Shown here piece by piece: positions 26,135 through 34,588 of a stretch of DNA of 64,000 nucleotides; position 1 is the first letter of the stretch; each line of letters starts with the position of its first letter. The notes beneath the pieces are model-generated. The model searched no databases. It was not told where the DNA came from and saw only the letters and a list, made by a program, of their open reading frames with translations. The stretch is from Longimicrobiales bacterium (GTDB lineage Bacteria > Gemmatimonadota > Gemmatimonadetes > Longimicrobiales > Gaopeijiaceae): assembly GCA_951828585.1 (NCBI GenBank), contig OX639991.1, forward strand, positions 620,001 to 684,000, read 5' to 3'. Both the position numbers and the translations under genes were made by a program.

Positions 26135-26851
26135 TCACCTCCAGGCATCCCCCCCGCATATCGAGTCATCCCGTTCCACGGTGAGTCTCTCAACCTCCTC
26201 CATCAGCTCAGAGATCCTGGTGTCCTTTCTTTTAATCTCGGTCTTCAGGAACGCAACCTCGCTTCGCAGTTCGGCCACCTTCGATCTCTCTTGCCGCTCT
26301 TCGCCCCCCGCCTTGCCCGCGTTTTCTCGAGCCTTCGCCGACGCGCCCTTCCTCGCCTTCGCCGCCAACGATCGCAGCGTCTCAGACCCTGTGGCCAGCG
26401 CCGCCCCGTGCCCAGCCTGAATCTGGGCCTTCACCCGCTGAATCGTTCTCTTGCTGACGCCCGCCCGAGCAGCTGCGGCGTCATTGGATAAGGGTGACAC
26501 AGTGTCACCCTTATCCTTGGTCGCAGGTCGATGAGCCGGCATCCAGTCGGCCGCGAGCATCACGACCGCCGCCCGCTGCTCCGCCGTCATGTGCCGACGA
26601 TGCGCGTTCTTTCCCAGGACGTACCCCACCAGTTCCGTTTCTTCCGGAAGGGCTCGCGTCTTCGGTTCAAGCTCCAGGAGCTGGCACGCTCGATACCGAT
26701 GCCAGCCATCTACGATTTCGTCGCCGACCAAATCGATCGGCTCAAGCTGTCCCTGCTCTCGAATATCATCGACCAGGGCCTTGAACGATTCAGCATCCAT
26801 GTCACCACAGAGTGACGAAAGAGAGTGGCGGGTGAATACTCGATTGGCCAT
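26135..26851 (-). CDS. Orphan ParB-like protein with C-terminal coiled coil
   Basis: A 238-residue protein. Residues 1-90 are a ParB/Srx-like domain (LVDDIREQGQLEPIDLVGDE then IVDGWHRYRACQLL, and GKNAHRRHMTAEQRA). A helix-turn-helix follows around AAAARAGVSKRTIQRVKAQI. The C-terminus (KVAELRSEVAFLKTEIKRKD and onward) is a predicted coiled coil for dimerisation. AGGAAGGA precedes the ATG. There is no ParA neighbour, so chromosome segregation is unlikely; such orphans are usually element-borne regulators. It lies between repeat A and repeat B, downstream of the ECF sigma gene. Confidence 0.8.
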   Translation of the reverse strand: MANRVFTRHSLSSLCGDMDAESFKALVDDIREQGQLEPIDLVGDEIVDGWHRYRACQLLELEPKTRALPEETELVGYVLGKNAHRRHMTAEQRAAVVMLAADWMPAHRPATKDKGDTVSPLSNDAAAARAGVSKRTIQRVKAQIQAGHGAALATGSETLRSLAAKARKGASAKARENAGKAGGEERQERSKVAELRSEVAFLKTEIKRKDTRISELMEEVERLTVERDDSICGGDAWR

Positions 26852-26857
26852 TCCTTC

Positions 26858-27100
26858 CTCCGGTTAGGGTTCGCCGAGTGGCTCATCGCGCCGACTGGCC
26901 CACCAGCAATGACGAGGAGCGTTTCCATTCTCCTAATGCCGAGGTCCACGGATTTGGGGGGTCACTTTCTGCCAGTTCGCCGTTAGTGGCCTGCAATCAC
27001 CCGAAAAAGCCCTAATCCCAGCCCTTCCACTCTGCCAGCAGCCCCCGCAACTCCTCCATTCGCTTCAACCGTGTCATTCCACGGTGCAGGATCACCCGGA
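26858..27100. repeat. Repeat B, copy 2
   Basis: This is the partner of 18367-18600. It covers the intergenic region between the sigma gene and the ParB-like gene and extends into the sigma 3' end. Conservation of non-coding bases in two copies suggests a shared leader or promoter that drives whatever gene lies downstream. Confidence 0.7.
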
Positions 27101-27524
27101 CGCCAGCTTCACTCACCTTCAGGATCTGAGCGGCCTCCGCCGTGGTCTTCCCCTCGAGCAATCGCAAGACGATCACCTCCCGCTCACGGTCGGGAAGCCG
27201 GGCCAGCGCTTCGTGGGCAACCCGCTCCCAGCGCAGTTGTTCCGATTCCCACCCGGCCGGTGCTCCGTCGTCGCCGAGATTGCTCCAGGTTTCCTCGTGG
27301 AAATCGACCTCCACCACACCTGCCCGTTTCCTGTCGCGCAGGTTCGTCAGGCAGACGTTCTGGCTGACCTTCGTCGCCCATCCCGCGAAACGACCCGACG
27401 GTTCGTACTGGTCCAGCCGGTCCAGAATCTGCACCCAACATGCCTGGAGCAGGTCGTCCACCTCCTCGTCGCTATCCGCAAACGGGCGAATCGCCACCCG
27501 AATCCGCGGACTGAGCTCCCGCAC
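27012..27524 (-). CDS. ECF-type RNA polymerase sigma factor, start codon uncertain
   Basis: Read from GTG 27524 this gives 170 residues. Region 2 is EVDDLLQACWVQILDRLDQY with FAGWATKVSQNVCLTNLRDR; region 4 is HEALARLPDREREVIVLRLL followed by the HTH AEAAQILKVSEAGVRVILHR. Family-like sequence extends upstream of the GTG (DLERLRARDPELLTELV) in frame to about 27588, but that stretch has no ATG, GTG or TTG before the stop at 27591-27593. The original start seems to have been lost where repeat C begins (27589). It could start at the GTG or at an ATT (27585-27587). No anti-sigma gene is adjacent. Confidence 0.72.
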   Translation of the reverse strand: MRELSPRIRVAIRPFADSDEEVDDLLQACWVQILDRLDQYEPSGRFAGWATKVSQNVCLTNLRDRKRAGVVEVDFHEETWSNLGDDGAPAGWESEQLRWERVAHEALARLPDREREVIVLRLLEGKTTAEAAQILKVSEAGVRVILHRGMTRLKRMEELRGLLAEWKGWD

Positions 27525-27588
27525 CAGCTCCGTCAGCAGCTCCGGGTCACGCGCGCGTAGGCGCTCGAGGTCGGGCGGGTCGCGAATC

Positions 27589-27715
27589 GGTCAGCGCCTT
27601 GCTCGCGCGGGATGCTCAGCGAGCCTCGCCACCGCCCCCAACCTCCTCCTCCGGCGGCCTCGCGCGGCTCATCCTCAACGTCGCGCCCCCCCGAAACGCC
27701 GAACCGCTCCGCTCC
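27589..27715. repeat. Repeat C, copy 2 (end of the M14 peptidase gene)
   Basis: This is the partner of 18705-18840. It contains the last about 33 codons and the stop of the M14 peptidase gene plus 27 bp beyond it, ending exactly where the sigma reading frame begins. Confidence 0.75.
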
Positions 27716-30700
27716 ACCTTGTGATTCCCATCGTAGAGGTAATCCAGAATCGCCTGGTCCCACGACAGGCCCGCCTTGGCCACCAGTTCCATCCACGGAC
27801 CGTACGCGGTTTCGTCGGGTGCCTCGGTGATTCCGCTCCAGATGGTGATCCGGGGACTGAAGCTGCCGCCGCCCCCGAATCCGGGCGAACCCTTGAGCGG
27901 CATGTGGATCATGACGCTGTCGGTCATCGGCAGCCGGAAAACCTCGGTGTCGAAGTCGGCGCCGTAGCGGCGGTAGCGGTCGTAGTTGCGCTGGTTCATC
28001 TCGAAGACGTCGCGGTTGGAGTTGATCCCCGCGGTAATGTAGTCGCGGATCTTGAAGGCGGCGTCCTTGTGGCGGGGTAAGGACGGATCGTCGATGTAGC
28101 TGAAGCCGGGCATGAACCAACCCTTGTTGAGGCCCCAGTTACGCTCCGTCACGCGTCCGCCGCGCACCAGTCCGGAGTACTCCGAAAAGAGCTGGACGAC
28201 CTGGTGGCTCGGGTAGCCATGGGGGTTGAGGAAGATGTCGGGAAACCACCGGTCCCAGAGTTTGCCGCGCACCTTCGATTCGGGATAGATGGGGAACGAT
28301 CCGCCGCCGCCCACGCCCGCGCCGAGCGATCCCAGGTAGCCCGCGTGCAGGATGTAGTCGGGGGTGATCCGGAAGAGGTCATAGGCGAGCTGGGCGCCGT
28401 CCGGGTTGGTGAAGGGATGAATGACCACATTGACCTTGTCCAGCCTGGCGCGCTGCACCGAATCGGCAAGGAGGAGTTCGGCGTGCCGCAGCACGTGACT
28501 GGTGGACGAGACCTCGTTGGCGTGCTCGCGTGCGGAGTAGATGACGGTCGGTTTGAAGGTGGTCGCCTTGACGCGCGACCAATGGGTTGCCGTGATGGGC
28601 GACATGAGGTCCATGGCCCAGATCTGTTTGCCCAGGTAGCTCTCGCCGACGTGATACATGTGGGCTTCGTCGAAGGCGTGACTCATCTTCGCCGTCATCT
28701 CGTGGCCCTCGGGCGGGGGGATCGGGGTCTCCCACTGGACGATGCGTTCGCCCTGGTAGCTCCACCCCTCGGGAACAAGGTCCGTCCACACGGGGAGCGG
28801 GGCGGGAACCCCGTTGTGGGGGAGGATGGCGGTGACGTGCGACGAGTCCTCCTCGACCTCCAGCGAGTCCTCCTCCATCCCCAGCGAATCGACCTCCACC
28901 TCCAGAGAGTCCTCCTCCACCTCCAGCGATTCCTCCTCGTCGTCGTCGCCCCACTCGACCCGGACACGCATCTCGCCGACGTCGTGGTAGGCGAGCGCGT
29001 CGCGATACAGGCCCGCATCGCGAAGGGCTCCGAGGTTGGCCACGGTGGCCGTGATCTGCTCGGCCGACACCCAACTCCGGTCCACGAATTCCGCGGACGC
29101 CAGGGCCACGAGGGAGTCGCGCAGGTTCTTCTCGGAGTCGACCTCGAGGCGGAAGTCGAGACGGGGAATGGCTGGCTGGCTGGATCCGGCCGGTTCGCCC
29201 CCCGCCGATGCGATCACCGCGCGGTAGAGGCTCGGGCGCTCCATCGAGACCTTGGTGATGTCGCGCCGCAGTTCGCCGCTTGTCCCGTCGCGGGTCTCGT
29301 AGCGCACGATCACGGTGGGGCGGCTGGCGGCGAAGCCCGTCATCGTGATGTGGCCACGTCCGGGCGCGCCGTCACCCTTGGGCCGCATGACCGGGATGAT
29401 GCGTCCCGGATAGGAGAGGCCGCCCCCCTGCGCATTCCGCCCGGTCATCGTGAAGAACTCGATGGTGCCGAAGTAGAACTCCTCGTGCAGCGCGTCCATA
29501 GGCGCGATGATCTCGTTGTCGATGCCGAGGCGGTAGTCGGGCTCGCTCAGCTCCAGGTCGATGGTGAGGGTGCCGAAGAAGGGCGCGTCCGGGCCGCCCC
29601 TCGGTTTCGCGTCGTGGCGGTCCATGACGTAGTCCCAGATGGCGGGCAGGGTGCTCGCCTGGTAGCGGTCCCAGACCCATTCGGGGTCGGTGACGATGCG
29701 TTGGTGGGCCAGGGTGTCGGCGCCGGAGGTGGCGGTGACCCAGCCGGTGGTGACGCGCACCTGCTCGTAGTCGCGGAAGCGGTCGAAGTAGGGGCGCAGG
29801 ACCCAGACGGGGTCGAAGGTGTCTTCGAGGAGGGTGCTTCCGTCGGGGGCGGTGGCCGTGACCCGGTAGATGGGGCCGTTGTCCGCCATTTCGAAGCGGA
29901 TCTGGCCGAGGTCGAGGCCCAGGTCGGCCACCAGGATCTCGTCGATGGGGAAAATCTCGTGCAACCAGCGGAGCGGCGTGTGAATGGACTGATGGGGCCA
30001 CTCCTCGGGCGGGTCGTTGCGGAGGAACTCGATGACGATATCGCCGATTTCGTGGCCGGCCAGCCGGGGCGCGACCGATTCGCGCAGCCAGGAAAAGCCC
30101 TGCTTGAATGCGGACAGCACCTGGACGGTCGTGGCATCGGGATCGGCGCCGGCGTCGATGAGGCGGCGGCGGGCTTCCGCGGCGACGCTCGCGCGGATCT
30201 CGGGTGGCTCCGAGAGGCGGGCTTTGAGGCTCACCGGTTCCCCGTTCGCGACGCCAGCGACGATGCGTTCGTCGAACACGGACCAGAAGCGGTCCACTTC
30301 GGAGGGGACTTCAAATTGGTCGTCGATGATGGTGGCGGCGTTCTGGACGTCCCGGTTGTCGATGGTGACGGTGATGTCCGGAGCGGATGCGGTCGAACCC
30401 CGGAAATGGGCGACGGCCCGGTCACGCACGAAATCCGCGATCCCGTCGGAGGATTTCTCGAGCGACATGAGGATTTCGGCACTGGCGATCTCCTCACCCT
30501 CGGCGGCCATCTCCTCCGTGAGCTCGGCGAGCACTAGATCCAGTTTGTAGAGCCCGAAGGCTGCCTGTCCCGCCGGCGTGTAGCCGGAGAGGGTGGCCCA
30601 GAGCTCCTGTTCGATGTCGTCGAAGGTGGGGGCTCCGTCGCCGCGGACGCTGACGTTGGGGAAGACTTCCGCCAGGCGCTTCGTCGCCGCGGTGGCGCCC

Positions 30701-32145
30701 TCGGCGTCCGCGCCGGTGACCACCAGGGCAAGTTTGCCGCCGAAACCGTCTGGCACGACTTCGAGCAGACCGTGGCCGGGAGCGAGATCTTCGATCGAAA
30801 TGGTGCCGGAATCGACCAGTTCGGTGATATGGGGGTTGTCGCTGCCGACCAGCACGGCGGTGGGTTCGCTGGGTGGGGATTCGATTTCGTCCAGCCCCCG
30901 GACGATGGGCACGGTGAACCCGGTGGTCTCCAGCGCCATGCGGGCGGTCAGGTCCGGGACGCCCTCGGCGCCGCGGCCCGGAACCACGACCACGTCGACA
31001 GCGCTCGGGATCTGCCCGCCGCCCAGGAATCCGGCGGTGGTGTACAGGTTGGAGAGGTCGAGGCCGCTCTTGGGAGCCCCGCGTGGACGGGATCCGGGGC
31101 CCCCGGCGGGTGGCGTCACGAGCGTGGGCAGGACAACCTGGCGTTCCGCAGCTTCGAGGGTGAGCGAGGCGAGGTTCCGAAAACGCAGGTCGTCGGAACC
31201 GGGGCCGTCCGCATCGTCGCCGCGCCGCTCCCACGCCAGGAGCTGCACGCGGTCGAGGGCGTAGCGGGCCTGGGTGGCGCCGGGGTCGTCGGCGAAGGCG
31301 ATATCGGCAATGAGATGGACGTGGTTGGTGGTGTCGGGGAGGGTTGCCCGGTGGAAGGCGAGGGTGGGGGTGGGGGCGGTGCTGTCGGTGCCGGCGAGCC
31401 AGGTACCGAGTTGATGTGTAACTTTCTTCAGAGATGGGCCGGAGAGGTTACTAACGTGTGGCAGGGAGCCGGCGAGGTGGCGGGCGGCGCGGAGGAGGGC
31501 CCGGTCGTCGCCTCCGAGGACGGCGACCCACCGCGCGCCATCGGGGGTGGTGAGGGTGGCGACGGTGGGGGGTGGGTCTGCGGGGGGTGCCGGGACGGAA
31601 TCGGGGTGGGGGGGGATGGTATCCGGGTCGGGGGTGGGATTCGGATTGGTCGGGACGGTATCGGGATTGGGATCTGGGCCTGCGGCTTTGGCTTCCGCTT
31701 GAGGGTCGGGGGGATCCGGCGGTGCCGCGATGATCAGACCGACGTCGGAAGGCGAAAGGCCTGCCGTTTCGAGGGCGCGGGTGCCGATGAGGATGCCCAC
31801 GCGGCCGGGCTGCAGGCCGCGCCGCACGGGGAGGTCGAGGGACATGGTCTCGAATCCCAGGCGGGCGGCGATCTCGGCGGCGGCGGCTCGTTCGGCGTCG
31901 GTGGGGTCCGGCGGCAGGACGATGGACGCGCCGAGGCGGTCGGGCACGCCGTCGCCGTTCTCGTCGAGGAGGAGATGGCCGAGATCGAACAGGGTGGCCA
32001 GGTGGAAGGGGGGTGGGGTGGCGGGGGTCTGGGCGGTGGGGGGTTGGGCGGTGAGGGGGGGGGCGAGGAGGGAAAGGGCGAGGAGGGGTGGCAGCGTGAT
32101 GGGGGGGCGTTCTGGCTTGATGTTTCCGGTTGGCTTGAGCCGCAT
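27616..32145 (-). CDS. Very large exported M14 zinc carboxypeptidase-like protein
   Basis: A 1509-residue protein. The ATG at 32145 has AGGGAGG upstream and begins a signal peptide (LPPLLALSLLAPPLTAQ). A Pro/Asp/Asn-rich linker lies near residues 150-200. The long middle is beta-rich and unassigned. Near residue 1110 an acidic run of DSLEVEE-type heptads occurs. The M14 domain follows: zinc ligands HANE at about 1208-1211, then VVIHPFTNPDGAQLAYDL and a distal His region LNPHGYPSHQVVQLF, with WSGITEAPDETAYG near the C-terminus. M14 enzymes remove C-terminal residues or cleave peptidoglycan peptides. A typical M14 domain is about 300 residues, so over 1000 residues here serve other roles. Confidence 0.8.
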   Translation of the reverse strand: MRLKPTGNIKPERPPITLPPLLALSLLAPPLTAQPPTAQTPATPPPFHLATLFDLGHLLLDENGDGVPDRLGASIVLPPDPTDAERAAAAEIAARLGFETMSLDLPVRRGLQPGRVGILIGTRALETAGLSPSDVGLIIAAPPDPPDPQAEAKAAGPDPNPDTVPTNPNPTPDPDTIPPHPDSVPAPPADPPPTVATLTTPDGARWVAVLGGDDRALLRAARHLAGSLPHVSNLSGPSLKKVTHQLGTWLAGTDSTAPTPTLAFHRATLPDTTNHVHLIADIAFADDPGATQARYALDRVQLLAWERRGDDADGPGSDDLRFRNLASLTLEAAERQVVLPTLVTPPAGGPGSRPRGAPKSGLDLSNLYTTAGFLGGGQIPSAVDVVVVPGRGAEGVPDLTARMALETTGFTVPIVRGLDEIESPPSEPTAVLVGSDNPHITELVDSGTISIEDLAPGHGLLEVVPDGFGGKLALVVTGADAEGATAATKRLAEVFPNVSVRGDGAPTFDDIEQELWATLSGYTPAGQAAFGLYKLDLVLAELTEEMAAEGEEIASAEILMSLEKSSDGIADFVRDRAVAHFRGSTASAPDITVTIDNRDVQNAATIIDDQFEVPSEVDRFWSVFDERIVAGVANGEPVSLKARLSEPPEIRASVAAEARRRLIDAGADPDATTVQVLSAFKQGFSWLRESVAPRLAGHEIGDIVIEFLRNDPPEEWPHQSIHTPLRWLHEIFPIDEILVADLGLDLGQIRFEMADNGPIYRVTATAPDGSTLLEDTFDPVWVLRPYFDRFRDYEQVRVTTGWVTATSGADTLAHQRIVTDPEWVWDRYQASTLPAIWDYVMDRHDAKPRGGPDAPFFGTLTIDLELSEPDYRLGIDNEIIAPMDALHEEFYFGTIEFFTMTGRNAQGGGLSYPGRIIPVMRPKGDGAPGRGHITMTGFAASRPTVIVRYETRDGTSGELRRDITKVSMERPSLYRAVIASAGGEPAGSSQPAIPRLDFRLEVDSEKNLRDSLVALASAEFVDRSWVSAEQITATVANLGALRDAGLYRDALAYHDVGEMRVRVEWGDDDEEESLEVEEDSLEVEVDSLGMEEDSLEVEEDSSHVTAILPHNGVPAPLPVWTDLVPEGWSYQGERIVQWETPIPPPEGHEMTAKMSHAFDEAHMYHVGESYLGKQIWAMDLMSPITATHWSRVKATTFKPTVIYSAREHANEVSSTSHVLRHAELLLADSVQRARLDKVNVVIHPFTNPDGAQLAYDLFRITPDYILHAGYLGSLGAGVGGGGSFPIYPESKVRGKLWDRWFPDIFLNPHGYPSHQVVQLFSEYSGLVRGGRVTERNWGLNKGWFMPGFSYIDDPSLPRHKDAAFKIRDYITAGINSNRDVFEMNQRNYDRYRRYGADFDTEVFRLPMTDSVMIHMPLKGSPGFGGGGSFSPRITIWSGITEAPDETAYGPWMELVAKAGLSWDQAILDYLYDGNHKVERSGSAFRGGATLRMSRARPPEEEVGGGGEAR

Positions 32146-32259
32146 GGGGGGGGCCTCCCTTCCTCGGGTCGCAGGACGCCGGGATGGAGCGACAGCGTCG
32201 CCTGTGGTGGGGGTGACTGAAGTAGCGTGGGGTCGGTGAATTGGGGTGCTTGCGTTCAT

Positions 32260-32487
32260 CGCGGGGCTGATGAGGGTGTTCGGGGGTGGTGTGGTTCAGG
32301 GGAACATGCTACCGACGATGGGGTGGGCCAAGGTCGGGGACGACTTCGGGAATCGCGTCTTGCGTCCCATACGAGCATGCGGGTGTCCCTTGATTTGCCG
32401 CGGCGGCGGGGCCTGTTCGCAACCTCACTGGCCTTCCCTGAACTCGCCGAACCCCGCCCTCGCTGGCCCAGGATCGTCTGATCGCAA
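32260..32487. other. Gene-free stretch upstream of the M14 gene
   Basis: No gene is visible. It contains the M14 promoter region and runs into the 40-bp repeat array. The bases CCAAGGTCGGGGACGACTTC near 32328 do not belong to any recognised gene. Confidence 0.4.
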
Positions 32488-32812
32488 CGCATCCAGGGTT
32501 CACCGTCTCGCCAAATTCGTCTGCCGCAGGCCCCGCCGAGGGTCACGGTTTCAAATCTCGTTCGGCGGGCTCACCGAGGATCGCCCTCCCGGATCGGGTG
32601 TTCGACAGTCCCGCCGAGGATCGCCCTCCCCGGATCGGCGTTCGGCAGACCCCGCCGAGGGTCGCTGTCCCAGGATCGGCGTTGCAGGCCCCGCCGAGGG
32701 TCGTCCGTCCCGGATCGCGTTCGGTGGACCCCATGCGTGCATCACCGTCCCAAATCCCCGTTGCTCAGTCCCGTCCGAGCATCACCGTCCCAAATCGCCC
32801 GATCACAGGCCG
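32488..32812. repeat. Tandem array of about eight 39-41-bp repeats
   Basis: Units start near 32488, 32527, 32566, 32606, 32646, 32685, 32725 and 32766, with a partial unit from 32806. The best units (32606, 32646, 32685) read approximately CAGNCCCCGCCGAGGGTCGC followed by YGTCCCRGATCGGCGTTCGG. Each contains CGCCGA and TCGGCG about 20 bases apart, so each can form a hairpin. Units drift in sequence from the centre toward both ends. There are no distinct spacers and no cas genes, so it is not a CRISPR array. It is intergenic between divergent genes. Confidence 0.85.
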
Positions 32813-33067
32813 ATTTGACTATGTCCATTTTGAAATCAGCGCTCTTGTGAAGGCCGGGACCGTTACCACAATGCCCCCCACAGCCCCCCGCAAGCCCCAG
32901 GACCGCACGCGTCACCCTCGCGACCCTTTGATGCCCCCCCCACCCCCGGTTTTCGCTTCCTGAGCCATCCTGAGAAGCCAAAATCACCCCACGTATATTG
33001 TAGTCGGGACGCACACCCGTGCCCCCCGAAACCCCTTTGCCACACTACCAATTCAGGAGATTCAACC

Positions 33068-34372
33068 ATGTCCGACGACCTCTTCGAACTCGGCGAGCGC
33101 ATCGCCGAACTCGCCGCCCGCATCAACATCGCCACCTTCGACATGCTCACCCTCGTCGCCGACTTCGACCGGCGCGAAGGCTGGGCCGACATCTTCACCT
33201 CTTGCGCCGAATGGCTCGCGTGGCGCACCGGGCGCACCCTGGCCGCCGCGCGCGAGAATGTCCGGGTCGCCCACGCGCTCGCGGACCTCCCCCGCACCGC
33301 CGATGCCATGAAGAGCGGCCAGCTCTCGTACACCAAGGTGCGCACCATGACCCGGGTCGCCACGCCCGAGACCGAGGCCACGCTGCTCAAGTACGCGCAC
33401 TCCACCTCCGCCGCGCGGCTGGAGCAACTCGCGCGGGGCTGGAAGACGCTGTCGCGGGACGGCGAACTCACGGCCGAAGAGGCACGCCACCGCAGCCGCA
33501 CCTTCTCGGTGGCGATCGACGCGGACGGGATGTATGTGGTGCGGGGGCGGCTGGAGCCCGAAGTAGGCGCCATGCTGATGCGCGCGATCGAGGCCGCGAG
33601 CGACGCGCTGTACCGGGGGGAGGATGGGGAGGGGCGGCCGCGCAATCGGCAACGGCGGGCCGAAGCGGCGGGACTGGTGGCCGAGCGGGCGCTGGCGGTG
33701 GGGTTTGGGGGGGGTGGTCGCGGCGGGGCCGGGGAGGGCGATGACGTGCGCGACGGTGGGGGCGGGGCGGTGGGGAGCGGCAGCCGTGCCGAGCGCTACC
33801 AGGTGGTGGTCCACACGGAGGCCGCGACGCTGGAGGAGCGCGGCGAGACTGGACGCTCCGAGCTCGACGGGGTGCGGGTCTGCGCGGAGACATCGCGGCG
33901 CATGGCGTGCGACGCCGCGCGGGTTGCGATGTGCCACCGGGACGGCGAAGTGGTGAGCGTGGGGCGGCGGACGCGCACAATCCCCCCGCACGTCCGCCGC
34001 GCTCTCGAGGAACGCGACCGTGGCTGTCGCTATCCCGGGTGCGCGAGCCGCTTCACCGAGGCCCACCATGTAAAGCACTGGGCCGATGGCGGCGAGACCA
34101 GTCTGGCCAACACGATCCTGCTCTGCCGCCGCCACCACCGCCTCGTCCACGAGGGCAAGACGCGCATGGCGCTCGACCGTGATGGCAAAGCCGCGTTCTT
34201 CAGCCGCGCGGGTCAGGTGATCGGGAGCGCGCCGCCGTTGCCGGAACCGCTGCGCAAGCTGCCGACTCCCCCCACCCCACCCCCCGACCGCCTGTCCAAC
34301 GGCGCCCCACGATTCGTCGACGCCGAGGTCCCGCTGTCGCTGGAACTCGAAGCGCTGGAGGCGGTGGCGTGA
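33068..34372 (+). CDS. DUF222 / HNH endonuclease domain protein (13E12-like)
   Basis: A 434-residue protein preceded by AGGAGATTCAACC. Residues about 1-260 are the DUF222 helical region (WLAWRTGRTLAAARENVRVA). A Gly-rich linker lies at about 215-240. The HNH motif is near residues 315-365: DRGCRYPGCASRFTEAHHVK, HWADGGETSLANTILLCRRH and HHRLVHEG, with the expected Cys and His metal ligands. Such proteins are numerous in Actinobacteria and some Gemmatimonadota, often beside repeats, and are suspected mobile nucleases. It stands next to the 40-bp repeat array, a possible link. Confidence 0.88.
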   Translation: MSDDLFELGERIAELAARINIATFDMLTLVADFDRREGWADIFTSCAEWLAWRTGRTLAAARENVRVAHALADLPRTADAMKSGQLSYTKVRTMTRVATPETEATLLKYAHSTSAARLEQLARGWKTLSRDGELTAEEARHRSRTFSVAIDADGMYVVRGRLEPEVGAMLMRAIEAASDALYRGEDGEGRPRNRQRRAEAAGLVAERALAVGFGGGGRGGAGEGDDVRDGGGGAVGSGSRAERYQVVVHTEAATLEERGETGRSELDGVRVCAETSRRMACDAARVAMCHRDGEVVSVGRRTRTIPPHVRRALEERDRGCRYPGCASRFTEAHHVKHWADGGETSLANTILLCRRHHRLVHEGKTRMALDRDGKAAFFSRAGQVIGSAPPLPEPLRKLPTPPTPPPDRLSNGAPRFVDAEVPLSLELEALEAVA

Positions 34373-34386
34373 TCACCCGCCCGCAC

Positions 34387-34503
34387 GCCGCCGCGGCAAA
34401 AGGCGGGACAGCGGCATGTCGGAATGGGACTACCCTGGCCCACGGGACCACCCTGGCCTCGCCGCCGCGGCAAAACCCGGGACCTGAGCATGTCGGATTG
34501 GGA
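34387..34503. repeat. Pair of 43-bp direct repeats between convergent genes
   Basis: Copies at 34387-34430 and 34461-34503 share GCCGCCGCGGCAAAA, then CGGGAC, then GCATGTCGGA(A/T)TGGGAC. The spacer itself contains two ACCCTGGCC copies. They lie just after the HNH gene stop in the convergent gap before the penicillin-acylase-like gene. No gene is visible in this gap. Confidence 0.75.
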
Positions 34504-34588
34504 CCGTGTGTTCGGGGCAGGATGATGACGGCTTCGCCGGGCGGCAGGCTACAGGCAGGCGGGCGCGCAAGCTCGCCAAAAGACACCG

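Noticed and set aside
26135-26851. Plasmid or chromosome partition locus
   Set aside because: The ParB-like protein has no ParA neighbour and no parS-like sequence was seen; it is treated as an orphan regulator.
28204-30537. Plus-strand open frame of 777 codons opposite the M14 gene
   Set aside because: Val/Gly/Asp/Arg-rich mirror of a real coding strand; no start signal or homology.
31560-31700. Regulatory G-rich element or G-quadruplex
   Set aside because: The G runs are the complement of codons for a Pro/Asp/Asn linker in the M14 protein, so coding bias explains them.
32488-32812. CRISPR array
   Set aside because: Units are contiguous with a period of 39-41 bp and drift in sequence; no constant repeat with variable spacers and no cas genes.
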